A DNA stretch of 64,000 nucleotides from Psychromonas algicola (GTDB lineage: Bacteria; Pseudomonadota; Gammaproteobacteria; Enterobacterales; Psychromonadaceae), in NCBI RefSeq assembly GCF_004378355.1, contig NZ_SNUB01000001.1, forward strand, positions 62,001 through 126,000, read 5' to 3'. Numbering within the stretch: the stretch's first letter is position 1; each line of letters starts with the position of its first letter. Positions 1-10,131 of the stretch are shown piece after piece. The notes beneath the pieces were generated by a model that made no database searches, was not told the DNA's origin, and saw nothing but the letters and a program-made list of their open reading frames with translations. The translations under genes and the position numbers were made by a program.

Positions 1-467
1 CAGAAGCTGTTTTAGCACACGAAGTCAGTCATGTAGCGAACGGTGATATGGTCACTTTAGCTTTGATTCAAGGTGTGGTGAATACTTTTGTTATTTTCTT
101 AGCACGTGTGATCGGTGGTTTTATTGATAATGCAATGCGCAGCAATAACGATAATTCATCTGGACGTGGTTTCTCTTACTACATTATTGTTTTCGCATTA
201 GAAATGGTATTTGGGATCTTAGCGAGTACGATTGTTATGTATTACTCTCGCAAGCGTGAATTTGTCGCCGATTCTGGTTCAGCCTCTTTAGTCGGCAAAC
301 AGAAAATGATTGCTGCATTAAAACGTTTACAAACAACGTCTGAGCCACAACTTGAAGGTAGCTTAATGGCATTTGGTATTTCTGGTAAAAAAACAAGTAG
401 CTTATTTATGTCACATCCACCATTGGAAGATCGCATAAAAGCATTACAAAATAGCCAGATGATGTAA
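1..467 (+). CDS. htpX: Protease HtpX, C-terminal part (5' end outside window)
   Basis: This is the C-terminal part of the inner-membrane zinc metalloprotease HtpX, which degrades misfolded membrane proteins during envelope stress. The reading frame is open from base 3. It starts inside the zinc motif ([12 protein letters not shown], an HExxH signature), which is followed by two hydrophobic segments and the downstream glutamate region [14 protein letters not shown] that supplies the third zinc ligand in this family. The C-terminus ([13 protein letters not shown]) is the usual HtpX ending. Only about 154 residues are present; the N-terminal membrane hairpin lies upstream of the window. The frame ends in TAA and is followed by a clear terminator. 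Confidence 0.95.
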   Translation, partial: EAVLAHEVSHVANGDMVTLALIQGVVNTFVIFLARVIGGFIDNAMRSNNDNSSGRGFSYYIIVFALEMVFGILASTIVMYYSRKREFVADSGSASLVGKQKMIAALKRLQTTSEPQLEGSLMAFGISGKKTSSLFMSHPPLEDRIKALQNSQMM

Positions 468-515
468 TAAATAAAATTTACTTTGATAATGTCACTCTAG
501 GCATTGAATTTAAAA

Positions 516-548
516 GCGCGTAAGTAATTTACGCGCTATTTTTTTATT
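516..548 (+). terminator. Rho-independent terminator after htpX
   Basis: A perfect 8-bp stem (GCGCGTAA / TTACGCGC) with a 5-nt loop is followed directly by a T-rich run. It ends the htpX transcript. Confidence 0.85.
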
Positions 549-596
549 CATTTTCCTGTAAAATGATTATTCCTCAATTGATACTTAAAGTTTGTT

Positions 597-1574
597 ATGA
601 ATTTATGTTTTGCTAAGTGTTTTAAACGACTTATTCCTGTCGGTTTAGTCCTTTCTATATTCGGGTGTTCACCCTTTGATAAGCCGCTCAATATTGGTGC
701 CGCACCTTGGCCTAATTTTGAATTTGCCTTTTTAGCTGATGAATTGGGTTATTTAGATAAAAATGAATACTCTTTATTAGAATTAACTTCATCAACCAGT
801 GTTATTCAAGCTTTTCAAACGGGTCGTCTTGATGTTGCTTTCCTATCATTAGATGAAGTATTAACGCTGGTTGCGTTAGGTATTGATTTACGCATTATTT
901 CTGTTGTCGATAATTCATATGGTGGCGACGCTTTAATTGCAAAACCAGAGATTAAATCTCTTGAAGATCTTAAAGGGCATTCTATTGGCTATGAAAATAA
1001 AGCATCTGGCGCTTTATTATTAGATGAAGTATTTACCTTAACAGGATTTAATAACCAAACCGTAGAACTCTACGAAATCAAACAAAATGAAGTCAAAGAT
1101 GCTTACTTAAAAGGGCACATCGATGCTCTGATTGCACGCGAGCCAGTTAAGCAAGAGCTATTAGCTTTAGGTGCAAAAGAATTAATTAATTCTAGTCAGT
1201 TAACTTTACCTAACACCAACGTGATTGTAGCGCGTGGCGATATTTACCAAGAAAAAGAATTACAAATCGCTTATTTTTTAAAACAATTTTATCGTGCACA
1301 TGCTTTTTACGAACAAAATACAGCTGAAGCACTAACAACTATGTCAGTGCGATTACAACTTTATCCTTACTTATTAGAAAAAGCCTTTTTAAATACCCGC
1401 TTTGTTCCTTCGAAACAGGCATTATTACGTTTGTCTGGTTCACCTTCTAATATTCAATTACAAGCAGAGCAACTCAGTAAACTTATGAGTGAAAAGCGTA
1501 TGCTTGGACAAATCCAAACTGACCTTTCTTCTCTCATTTCGACTCGAATCTTAGAGCGTGCTATTTATGAATAA
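597..1574 (+). CDS. NMT1/SsuA-type periplasmic solute-binding lipoprotein
   Basis: This is a predicted lipoprotein of 325 residues. A positively charged N-terminus and hydrophobic segment are followed by a lipobox-like SIFGC, so Cys24 would be lipidated. The mature part looks like the NMT1/SsuA class of ABC substrate-binding proteins: an opening segment like GAAPWPNFEFAFLADELGY, then TSSTSVIQAFQTGRLDVAFLSLDEVL and the hinge part DLKGHSIGYENKASG. No ABC permease or ATPase gene is adjacent. Instead the 3' end overlaps the start of a membrane GGDEF/EAL gene by 8 nt, which suggests a sensory role: presenting a ligand to that receptor, as NspS does for MbaA in Vibrio. That role is inference, and the ligand is unknown. 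The start is the ATG shortly after a T-rich promoter-like stretch. Confidence 0.8.
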   Translation: MNLCFAKCFKRLIPVGLVLSIFGCSPFDKPLNIGAAPWPNFEFAFLADELGYLDKNEYSLLELTSSTSVIQAFQTGRLDVAFLSLDEVLTLVALGIDLRIISVVDNSYGGDALIAKPEIKSLEDLKGHSIGYENKASGALLLDEVFTLTGFNNQTVELYEIKQNEVKDAYLKGHIDALIAREPVKQELLALGAKELINSSQLTLPNTNVIVARGDIYQEKELQIAYFLKQFYRAHAFYEQNTAEALTTMSVRLQLYPYLLEKAFLNTRFVPSKQALLRLSGSPSNIQLQAEQLSKLMSEKRMLGQIQTDLSSLISTRILERAIYE

Positions 1575-4068
1575 ACTTCGTCAAACTTCTTTACGCATTA
1601 TATTGCCTTCGATTCTTTTTACTGTATTCATTATTTTACAGGGAAGTTTATTTTTTCTTGAGTATCGACAAGACCAACAGAAACTTTACGTTGCTGCAGA
1701 ACAACATGTTAAAGGGATAGCAGGGGACTTACAGATGGGCTTGTCTAATACGCTAATGCGTTTAGAAAAAGCACAAGCACAAAACTTAGTTTCAACTACG
1801 GCATTAGACGAAAATATCGAAACTATTGCCGTTGTTGATAGTAATCAGCAAATTGTATTAAGCAACCATTTCCGTGAAAAATACATGTTCGCAAAATTAC
1901 ATCTCGCTGAATATGATGGTTCTTTATTAGAACGAGTGATTAATGAAAACAAACTGATTTTTAAATATGTTGATGAACGCCAAGAGTTAATGGTTTACGC
2001 CCCATTACAAATGATCTCGAAGGGAAATAGTTTAAACCGTAAGTTTAATGGCGTGATATTTATCCGTTATTCACTCACTGATGCTTATAACGCTTTAGCT
2101 TATGAAGCTTTATTCGATTTTATTAAAATTGCATTAACCCTTGTTGCTAGCTTATTTTTATTACTTTATTTCATTAATAAACTTATTTTTTCTCCATTAA
2201 AAAAATTGGCTCAATCAACGTTAGTTTCTGATATCAATGATCCGATTCATGTAGACCTGACTGGGTTAGGTGAAGTGGGGTTATTACAACGTGCTTTTTC
2301 TAAGTTAACTTCAGAAGTGACTAGCAACATCAATACGCTTTCTGCTAACGAACAGCGTTGGTTGTATGCTTTAAGTGGAGCGAGAGATGGGGTTTGGGAT
2401 TGGGATATAGAATCCGATCAAGTGTATTACTCTCCCCGCTGGAAAGAAATGCTAGGTTACCATCAAGATCAGATTAAAACTGATATTAGCGAATGGGAAG
2501 AACGCATTCATCCCGAAGATTACATCAATGTATTTAAAGATTTGAAATCACACTTTATTGGTAGCAATTCTTTCTTTGAAAACACCCATCGTGTTATTTG
2601 TAACAATGGCGAATATCGTTGGATACTTGCTCGTGGACAAACTATCTCTTGGGATATGAACGGCGATCCACTACGTATTATTGGTACGAATACTGACGTA
2701 ACTTTTTATAAAGAAACACATGAAAAAATCAAAGAGCAAACTCAATTTGATGAAGTGACTGAATTACCTAATAGAAAACAGTTAATAGCACAACTTGAAC
2801 AAGAAAATTTACGTACTCAACATAACGGGTTGCGTGGCGCACTTGTGTTTATCGATTGTAATCAATATAAAACAATTAATGACCTGCAAGGCCATTATAA
2901 AGGTGATGAATTACTTTATTTAATCGCAAGAAGATTAGAGGCTCATAAATCAGGTTCTAACTTTATTGCTCACCTCGAAGGTAGTGAATTTGTTGCTATT
3001 TTGCCTGACTTACATGCAACGCATGAAAAAACAGCAGATATTGCATTAAACTTCACCAAGCAACTTGATATCGCTTTAAAAGAACCTTTTGAAATTGGCG
3101 ATGAAGACTTAGTGTTAAGTTGTGCTTACGGTATTACGTTATTTCCAGCGGAAGATACTGAAGCAAATGATTTATTACGCCAATCAGCAATGGCAATGAA
3201 AAATGCACAGGATAGCCAGTTTGGTAACATCAGTTTCTTCGCGAAGAAAATTGAAGAAAAAATTCATAGAAACCATACTTTACAATCTCAAATTCACCAT
3301 GGCTTAGAAAATAACGAGTTTTCTTTGGTTTTCCAACCTCGCGTAGATGTTGATGGAAACCTAGTTGGAGCAGAAGCGTTATCTCGTTGGTTCCGTGGTG
3401 ATCATGGCTGGGTTAATCCTGCAGATTTCATCCCTGTTGCAGAAGATTCTGACTTGATTATTCCTTTAGGTGATTGGGTTATTCGTAGTGCGTTAACACA
3501 ACTAAAATCATGGGTAGACCAAGGTTTACCAGAACACTTTAGAACTTTATCGTTAAATGTCAGTCCAAAACAACTGTTGCAAAAAGAATTTACAGAATCT
3601 TTAGAGAAACATTTACTAGAGACTGGTGTAAATGCCGAATTAATTGAGATTGAAATTACAGAAACAGTATTAGTAACACACAGAGAATTAGTGATAAACA
3701 AGCTAAATAAACTAAGAGCATTAGGCTTCCGCTTTGCTATTGATGATTTTGGAACTGGATATTCTTCTTTCTCCTATTTAAGTATTTTACCTGTTTCAAC
3801 ATTAAAAATTGATCAGACCTTCATCGCTAACTTACTGGAAGAAAAAAACCAGCAAGTTATCGTTAGTACAATTATTACCATGGGTAAATCTCTTGGTTTA
3901 GATGTTGTTGCCGAAGGTGTTGAAAATAAAGAACAGTTAGACTTTTTAATCGAAAAAGGATGTAGCCAATTCCAAGGCTATTTTGTTGGAACACCTTTAG
4001 CGAATAAAAACTTTCAAACGGTATTGGCTAATGAAAACCTTAAGCGAAATAAATTAGAGAGTGAATAA
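1567..4068 (+). CDS. Membrane PAS-GGDEF(degenerate)-EAL c-di-GMP phosphodiesterase
   Basis: This is a cyclic-di-GMP signalling protein of 833 residues from the ATG at 1567; a GTG at 1558 would add three residues. Order of parts: TM helix about 10-30, periplasmic sensor region about 31-180, TM helix about 183-203, HAMP-like linker, PAS domain about 260-380 (GVWDWDIESDQVYYSPRWKE), GGDEF domain about 395-550 and EAL domain about 565-825. The GGDEF signature reads EGSEF (residues 471-475), so cyclase activity is probably lost. The EAL domain is intact: EAL at 603-605, EITET, DDFGTG at 726-731 and KIDQTF. The expected role is c-di-GMP hydrolysis controlled from the periplasm. It overlaps the upstream binding-protein gene and also overlaps tamA by 8 nt, so the genes are probably co-transcribed. 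Confidence 0.9.
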   Translation: MNKLRQTSLRIILPSILFTVFIILQGSLFFLEYRQDQQKLYVAAEQHVKGIAGDLQMGLSNTLMRLEKAQAQNLVSTTALDENIETIAVVDSNQQIVLSNHFREKYMFAKLHLAEYDGSLLERVINENKLIFKYVDERQELMVYAPLQMISKGNSLNRKFNGVIFIRYSLTDAYNALAYEALFDFIKIALTLVASLFLLLYFINKLIFSPLKKLAQSTLVSDINDPIHVDLTGLGEVGLLQRAFSKLTSEVTSNINTLSANEQRWLYALSGARDGVWDWDIESDQVYYSPRWKEMLGYHQDQIKTDISEWEERIHPEDYINVFKDLKSHFIGSNSFFENTHRVICNNGEYRWILARGQTISWDMNGDPLRIIGTNTDVTFYKETHEKIKEQTQFDEVTELPNRKQLIAQLEQENLRTQHNGLRGALVFIDCNQYKTINDLQGHYKGDELLYLIARRLEAHKSGSNFIAHLEGSEFVAILPDLHATHEKTADIALNFTKQLDIALKEPFEIGDEDLVLSCAYGITLFPAEDTEANDLLRQSAMAMKNAQDSQFGNISFFAKKIEEKIHRNHTLQSQIHHGLENNEFSLVFQPRVDVDGNLVGAEALSRWFRGDHGWVNPADFIPVAEDSDLIIPLGDWVIRSALTQLKSWVDQGLPEHFRTLSLNVSPKQLLQKEFTESLEKHLLETGVNAELIEIEITETVLVTHRELVINKLNKLRALGFRFAIDDFGTGYSSFSYLSILPVSTLKIDQTFIANLLEEKNQQVIVSTIITMGKSLGLDVVAEGVENKEQLDFLIEKGCSQFQGYFVGTPLANKNFQTVLANENLKRNKLESE

Positions 4069-5806
4069 ACTATTTAAGACTTTGTTATGCAGTTTAATAC
4101 TGACATTTATCCCTTTAAAGGCCAATGCTGAAGTAAGCTTTGATATTTCAGGTGTTGGCAATGACAAGGCGCTAGATAATTTAAACGTTTTTTTAAAGGC
4201 ACTCTCACAACCAACAGATGCCGATAATGAAAGTTATTTGATAGAAGTTAAAGAGACAAGTAAACAAAGTTTAATCGCTTTAGGCTATTACCAAGCTCGT
4301 ATAACAACCACGGTAAAAGGCGAGCCAGATAATCAAGTTGTCCAAATTAAAGTTAATTTAGGTGCTCGGACATCAATAAGTAAACTTGACCTTAGGCTCA
4401 CAGGTGAAGCTTTACAGGATAAAAACTTCCAAAAACTACTTGTAGATTTTCCAATTCAAGAAGGCCAAAGTTTAGACCACGGCGTTTATGAATCAGCTAA
4501 AAATAGTCTAATTTCTTTAGCGCAACACTATGGGTATTTTGACGCCAAGTACACCAAAGCAACGGTTGAAGTTACTCAAAAAAACAATCAAGCCACGGTA
4601 AATTTATGGTTTGATAGCGGCATTCGTTACCAGTTTGGTGAGATCATTTTTGATACTCATACTCCAGCAGACCAATTTGTACATTCTCTACGCCGATTTG
4701 AAGCAGGGGACGCTTATGACACTGACAAATTAAATGAATTCAACCAAGATTTAAAAGAAACGGGCTATTTTAATAGTATTACCATTTTACCTGCAATTGC
4801 TAGTACTACGGGTGATCACTACAAAGAAAATAAAGAAAGGAAAATTCCATTACATTTAATTACTTACATGCGCCCACAAGACTCTTTCAATACAGGTTTA
4901 GGTTATAGTACTGATGAAGGAGTGCGGGGTAAATTTAGATGGACGCGCCCTTGGATCAATCATTATGGGCATTCTATTGAGACCAATTTTGTTGCATCCA
5001 CATATAAACAAGAAGCGACTTTAACTTATCAAATCCCGATGGAAGATCCGCTTTATAACTATTTCTCTTTTCAAAGTGGTTACAAAAATTTAGATCAAAA
5101 CGATACCAATACAGAACAATACATTACCAGTGTTAATCGACATTGGCGATTGGACAATGATTGGTTGCGAACGCTTTATATTCGCTATGATAATGAGTCG
5201 GGTATTCAGGGACAAGAAACCTTTGGGACTGAGCTCATTCTTCCTGGCATAAGTTTCAGTCGCACAAGAAGCCGTGGCGGTGTCAATGTACATTGGGGTG
5301 ATAGGCAACTTGTCTTCTTTGAATTTGCCAATGAATCACTGCTTTCATCTAGTAGTGTTATCAAAGCCTTTGGACAAAACAAAATTATTCGTACCTATGG
5401 AAACCATCAGTTTATAAACTCAGCTGAACTTGGTGGCATTTTTGCAGAGACTATTTATGATGTTCCTTCTTCAATGCGCTTTTTTACAGGTGGAGATCAA
5501 AGCATAAGAGGTTATGATTACGAAGAAATAGCACCCACTGATGCCGACGATTTTCTAGTAGGGGGCTTTTACCTTGCAACCACAAGTTTTGAGTATCGTT
5601 ATGCAATCACTCAAAATTGGAAAATGGCTTTATTTACTGATTTAGGAACAGCAACCGATGATTTTTCTGAGCCTCTATCAATTGGATCAGGTGCAGGCAT
5701 CGTATGGACTTCTCCCGTTGGCCCTATTCGACTCTATGTTGCTAAACCCTTTACAGAAACTGGTGACAGCTTTAAGTTGCATTTAATGATTGGGCCCGAG
5801 CTATGA
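4061..5806 (+). CDS. tamA: TamA, outer-membrane subunit of the translocation and assembly module
   Basis: This is an Omp85-superfamily protein of 581 residues. It has a cleavable signal peptide (ends PLKANA), about three POTRA-type repeats (residues about 25-265) and a C-terminal surface-antigen beta-barrel. Family marks are FFTGGDQSIRGYDYEEIAP, which resembles the conserved loop-6 region (normally VRGF/Y), and a final strand ending HLMIGPEL. With TamB it supports assembly or lipid transport at the outer membrane. The start is a GTG at 4061 that overlaps the phosphodiesterase stop region. The next gene, tamB, overlaps its stop by 4 nt (ATGA), as expected for a coupled tamAB operon. Confidence 0.93.
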   Translation: MNKLFKTLLCSLILTFIPLKANAEVSFDISGVGNDKALDNLNVFLKALSQPTDADNESYLIEVKETSKQSLIALGYYQARITTTVKGEPDNQVVQIKVNLGARTSISKLDLRLTGEALQDKNFQKLLVDFPIQEGQSLDHGVYESAKNSLISLAQHYGYFDAKYTKATVEVTQKNNQATVNLWFDSGIRYQFGEIIFDTHTPADQFVHSLRRFEAGDAYDTDKLNEFNQDLKETGYFNSITILPAIASTTGDHYKENKERKIPLHLITYMRPQDSFNTGLGYSTDEGVRGKFRWTRPWINHYGHSIETNFVASTYKQEATLTYQIPMEDPLYNYFSFQSGYKNLDQNDTNTEQYITSVNRHWRLDNDWLRTLYIRYDNESGIQGQETFGTELILPGISFSRTRSRGGVNVHWGDRQLVFFEFANESLLSSSSVIKAFGQNKIIRTYGNHQFINSAELGGIFAETIYDVPSSMRFFTGGDQSIRGYDYEEIAPTDADDFLVGGFYLATTSFEYRYAITQNWKMALFTDLGTATDDFSEPLSIGSGAGIVWTSPVGPIRLYVAKPFTETGDSFKLHLMIGPEL

Positions 5807-8800
5807 CATTCAATTCATTTGCTAGCAAATTCATAAAAGGATTGTTATATACAATCACGATAACGGCTTCACTCTTATTTTTACTACTGTCGCTTGTTTT
5901 ATTCACAAGTACCGGTAACCAAGATGTATTAAGTTTACTTTCTAAATATGAACCAAGATTAACTATCGATTTAACTGAAGGGAGTTTATTAAGTTCACCT
6001 AATATTGCATTAATAAAGTGGGTTGATGGTGAGTCTAGTTATGAGTTTAACCAAGTAAACTATGAATTTGGTTTACGTTGTTTGTTTAATACCTTATGCA
6101 TTGATTCACTTGCTATAAAAGAAGTTAAAATTAACATTCAGGACAGTGAAGTAAAGGAAACATCTGAAATAAAGGATCCGACTCCTTTTAATTATAATTT
6201 TCCACTCCCTGTTTATATTAAAGATATTAATATTCAAGACATTAGCGTCAAAGTAGCTGGTGTAGAAGTGAATGCAGATCAACTGCTTTTAAATGCCGAT
6301 GGAATCGATAATAATTTATCATTAAGCTCAACAATAAACGGCCTTACTGTTATCTTAGCTGATTCAGAAACGATAAAAACTGAACAGCAAGTTAATCAAA
6401 AACACGATCTTAACAAAGACTTTGCCGCCGTGATAAGTGAAGGTGATTTACCAGAAGTGATCCTTCCATTTAATTTAAACGCAAATAAGTTAACCATTAA
6501 TGGATTTAAGCTTATTCAAAACAAACAAGAAATATTTGTTGCCAACCAAGCGGATAGCCAATTTCTATTTCAGCAGTCAAACATAAAAATACAAAAGTTA
6601 AATTTTGACTTACCAGAGGCAAACGCACAATTTGCAGGTGAAATCGATTTAACGGCTAACTATCCGATGGATTTAACTACACAAATACAAATTAAATCTA
6701 TAGATGCATTAGAACCAGCCAGTTTGTTGACAGGACAGCACATTACATTAAAGAGCCAAGGTGATTTAAGTGAGTTGCATTCTACTTTTGTTCTTAGCAA
6801 TTTAATCAATGCACAGGGTAATAGCTCCATTGATTTGTTTAAACCGAACTTACCATTTCAATTTAGTATTGAATCATCCGAATTAACATGGCCATTAGCT
6901 GAAAAAGAAACTCGTTTTAACGTCCGCAACCTCCATCTATCAAGCAGTGGCGACTTAAAAGAATATACGCTTAACGCAACAAGTGATTATGATATTGAAG
7001 GTGTGCCTGAAGGGCACTTTTATTTAACAAGTCGCGGTAATTTACATTCCTTATCTTTGTCTGAATTAATGATTAACACCTTAAAAGGCACTGCACGCTT
7101 ACAGGGGAAGCTTGATTGGCATGAGCAATTAACTTGGTTCGGTGATTTGAATATTGATCATATAAATTTACAAGAATTGAACCCTACTTATTCAAGTAAC
7201 TTGAGTGGCACCATCAAACAATCTGTAACACTACAATTAAGTAAAAACAACAAACCAGATTGGGCTTTTGATTTTCCAATGATTGACCTTGATGGTGAAC
7301 TACTACAGCATTCTTTAAGCATGAAAGGCTCGCTTAAAGGCGATGCTGTTAATGGTATTGATATTCCACAATTGAATATCGTTAATGCGGAAAATAAAAT
7401 CACAGTAGAAGGAAAAGTCGCTGATACAAATGATTTAGTTTTAACCTTAACGATTGAAGATCTTAATAAAATACAGCCTGATACTTATGGTAAATTAAAC
7501 GGAACAATCAACTTAACGGGGGACATAGATAATATACAAGCCAATACTGCATTAACCGCTAGCGGTCTTAAATACCTTACAACAAATGCAAGAGACGTTG
7601 AGGTTTCAGGTAAGGTTTCTATTGCAGCATTACCGATTGCTGACTTGCAAGTAAAGGTCAAAAATCTCATTGTTAATAAACAAAGAATGGAAAATGTTTC
7701 TGTACAAATAACACCGAATTCCGTTAAACAAGCAGAGATTAAACATGATATTAAACTCGATATCGACAGTAAAATAGCCTCCACAGAGTTAGTTTTCCTA
7801 TTTACACAACAAACTGATAACTGGTTAGCTTCTCTAAATAAAGGAATGATTAAAAGCATTCAAGGTATTTGGACATTAAACCAAGCCGTTGATATAACAA
7901 TGGTTGAAAATAATCTCAATTTATCTGAGCATTGCTGGGAATCATCTCATTTACAAGAAGTGAAGAGTCAAATTTGTGTTAACCGCTTTATTGCAGGTGA
8001 ACAAGGGGATATTCGCCTTAAAGTAAATGACTTCTTGCTCTCATCTTTAGCGCCATTAGTCCCTGAAACCTTAGTTTTAGAAGGGGGGATTGATTCGAAT
8101 GTTAACCTGCAATGGCAAACAAATGAAAAACCGACTGCGGATCTTTCTTTAATTGGTAAATTTATTGCCTTTAATATTTCAGGAAACGATGACAATCAAG
8201 ACTTTATCCGTTATCCCGTTGAGCATTTAAGTTTACATATAAAAACAGACAAAGAACAAACGACTGATTTTGCATTAAAAGCCCTTTCAGAAGGACTGAT
8301 CAACGCTGACTTCAAAGGTAAAATTCAACAAGTAACTCAAAACAAACCACAGATTGCCGCTAACTTAGATTTATTTGTCCCTGACTTTAATACCTTTTCT
8401 GTTTTGATCCCACAAGTTGATCAGTTAGCAGGGCAGTTACAAGCTAATTTATTGATCCAAGGTGAACTGAATAAACCAGATTTAAAAGGGCAAATATTAA
8501 TAGCTGATACAGCCATTATATCACTACAATCACCGGTTCAAATAAGCGATTTAAACGCGAATATAATGGTTGATGACAGTCATGCTAAAGTAGATGGATA
8601 CTTCTTTACTAATAGCAAAACCACGAATAAAAAACGTAAATCTAATGCATTTATTGAAGGGCTCATTTTATTAAAAGATACAGCAGTAAGCGCCCTTAAT
8701 ATTCCTCAACGTATTGCTGAAATTAATAAAGTAAAAAGTACTGAAGCCGCTTCAAATGGCCGTGCTGATTTTACTGGCTATTTAGATTGGGAAAATAATC

Positions 8801-9753
8801 CTAAAGCGGATATTAATTTTAAAGCAGAACAAATGCATATCAGTGATTATGGTAAAACGGATCTTTATTTAAGTCCTGATATTAATGTTATTTTCGATGA
8901 ACATCTTAATTTACAAGGTGTTATAAAGGTAGACAAAGGCGAAATTACGGTTAAGGAGTTACCAGAAGGTGCCATTACAGTCTCAAAAGATGTGGTTGTA
9001 GTAGATCGTAAAGTCAAAAAAACAAGCGCTGATTTACCTTTTTCAATGGATTTAAAAGTCAATTTGGGTGAACAATTACACGTTAAAGCGTTAGGCTTAG
9101 ATTCTTATATACATGGTGATTTGTTAGTTGCTAAAACATTATCAAAAGCATTAACTGTAAATGGAGAGTTAACTTTCTCTGAAGGAACTTATCGTGCTTT
9201 TGCACAACAACTAGTATTGCAAAATAGCCGAGTAATTTTTCAAGGACAACCAGACACACCATATTTGAGTCTTGAAGCGATACGCGATCCCAATAATATC
9301 GAAGATAATGTTACTGCAGGTGTACGTGTCACAGGTTTACCAAGTCAATTAAAGTTAACGCTTTTTTCTGATACAGGAATGTCACAGCAGAACGTTTTAT
9401 CTTACATTACGCGTGGCCAAGCGATTAAAGAGAATTCAAGTGTCACTAATAACCAAATTGCAGCTGCATTAATTGGCTTTGGCACAGGACAAACAGAAGA
9501 CTTAATAAATGATATCGGTTCTACGGTAGGCATTAATGATTTAGCGTTAGCAACATCCGGCGATGGCGATCAACAATCAATTGGTGTTAAAGGAACAATC
9601 GCACCAGGTATAGAGCTAGGTTATGGCGTAGGCGTATTTGAAACCTTTAATGTATTTTCAATTCGTTACAAACTGTTCGAGAAATTTTATATAGAAGCAT
9701 CCACAGGATTATCACAAGCCGTTGATGCTTATTATGAATGGGATTGGGACTAA
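5803..9753 (+). CDS. tamB: TamB, inner-membrane-anchored AsmA-like subunit of TAM
   Basis: This is a protein of 1316 residues with a single N-terminal TM helix (about 12-34), followed by a very long beta-rich periplasmic part and a C-terminal DUF490/TamB domain (about 950-1316). Conserved features near the end include TVNGELTFSEGTYRAFAQQL, RVIFQGQPDTPYLSLEA and the C-terminal FSIRYKLFEKFYIEASTG. It bridges the periplasm to TamA in the outer membrane. The length is typical (E. coli TamB is about 1260). Start and stop are clear, and the gene is translationally coupled to tamA. It is the last core gene before the terminus island. Confidence 0.93.
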   Translation: MTFNSFASKFIKGLLYTITITASLLFLLLSLVLFTSTGNQDVLSLLSKYEPRLTIDLTEGSLLSSPNIALIKWVDGESSYEFNQVNYEFGLRCLFNTLCIDSLAIKEVKINIQDSEVKETSEIKDPTPFNYNFPLPVYIKDINIQDISVKVAGVEVNADQLLLNADGIDNNLSLSSTINGLTVILADSETIKTEQQVNQKHDLNKDFAAVISEGDLPEVILPFNLNANKLTINGFKLIQNKQEIFVANQADSQFLFQQSNIKIQKLNFDLPEANAQFAGEIDLTANYPMDLTTQIQIKSIDALEPASLLTGQHITLKSQGDLSELHSTFVLSNLINAQGNSSIDLFKPNLPFQFSIESSELTWPLAEKETRFNVRNLHLSSSGDLKEYTLNATSDYDIEGVPEGHFYLTSRGNLHSLSLSELMINTLKGTARLQGKLDWHEQLTWFGDLNIDHINLQELNPTYSSNLSGTIKQSVTLQLSKNNKPDWAFDFPMIDLDGELLQHSLSMKGSLKGDAVNGIDIPQLNIVNAENKITVEGKVADTNDLVLTLTIEDLNKIQPDTYGKLNGTINLTGDIDNIQANTALTASGLKYLTTNARDVEVSGKVSIAALPIADLQVKVKNLIVNKQRMENVSVQITPNSVKQAEIKHDIKLDIDSKIASTELVFLFTQQTDNWLASLNKGMIKSIQGIWTLNQAVDITMVENNLNLSEHCWESSHLQEVKSQICVNRFIAGEQGDIRLKVNDFLLSSLAPLVPETLVLEGGIDSNVNLQWQTNEKPTADLSLIGKFIAFNISGNDDNQDFIRYPVEHLSLHIKTDKEQTTDFALKALSEGLINADFKGKIQQVTQNKPQIAANLDLFVPDFNTFSVLIPQVDQLAGQLQANLLIQGELNKPDLKGQILIADTAIISLQSPVQISDLNANIMVDDSHAKVDGYFFTNSKTTNKKRKSNAFIEGLILLKDTAVSALNIPQRIAEINKVKSTEAASNGRADFTGYLDWENNPKADINFKAEQMHISDYGKTDLYLSPDINVIFDEHLNLQGVIKVDKGEITVKELPEGAITVSKDVVVVDRKVKKTSADLPFSMDLKVNLGEQLHVKALGLDSYIHGDLLVAKTLSKALTVNGELTFSEGTYRAFAQQLVLQNSRVIFQGQPDTPYLSLEAIRDPNNIEDNVTAGVRVTGLPSQLKLTLFSDTGMSQQNVLSYITRGQAIKENSSVTNNQIAAALIGFGTGQTEDLINDIGSTVGINDLALATSGDGDQQSIGVKGTIAPGIELGYGVGVFETFNVFSIRYKLFEKFYIEASTGLSQAVDAYYEWDWD

Positions 9754-9801
9754 AAAGTTAAAATTAGATAGTTTACGCGAAGTAAAATTCAAGCAAACAC
9801 A

Positions 9802-9943
9802 ACTTCGCATAATTACCACTTATGTTTAGTATTGGATTAGCCGAATAAAATAGAGACTATGAGGTTATCCAAGACGCGATATGCAGCGAGTAAAATTTTA
9901 CTCGCGAGCGAAATATTTAACATAAGTAGACATTATGCGGCTC
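9802..9943. other. Pair of inverted dif-like sites (CTX-type attP-like junction)
   Basis: Two dif-like sequences face each other 84 bp apart. The first (9802-9830) reads XerC arm ACTTCGCATAA, 7-nt centre TTACCAC, XerD arm TTATGTTTAGT. The second (9915-9943, minus strand) reads GAGCCGCATAA, TGTCTAC, TTATGTTAAAT. They agree at 20 of 29 positions. The first XerC arm is identical to that of the dif site at 13430. Both centres are 7 nt instead of 6. Between them lies a 20-bp perfect palindrome, GCGAGTAAAATTTTACTCGC (9886-9905). Opposed dif-like sites about 90 nt apart are the known single-strand attP layout of CTX-type filamentous phages (established knowledge); the assignment here is inference. 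Confidence 0.7.
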
Positions 9944-9980
9944 ATTGACAGCTTGACTATCAAAAGCTAATTTAGCTTAT

Positions 9981-10044
9981 TGATTAGTTTTATTAACTTG
10001 CTATTGCATCATCAAATTTAAGTGAATAAGATAGTTCTATGTAT
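9981..10044. repeat. 64-bp island repeat, copy A
   Basis: This segment matches 11161-11224 at about 50 of 64 positions without gaps, including an unbroken TATTAACTTG core and a shared GTAT end. It lies 87 bp upstream of the lipoprotein gene at 10132. The other copy lies 62 bp upstream of the gene at 11287. It may be a shared leader or promoter, or a recombination scar. Confidence 0.75.
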
Positions 10045-10131
10045 CCATTTTAAATTTGGACAATTCTATTTCATATATTGCTATATGACTGACTGTTTCC
10101 ATTTTTTATAACAATTAAATAAGGTGTTTGA

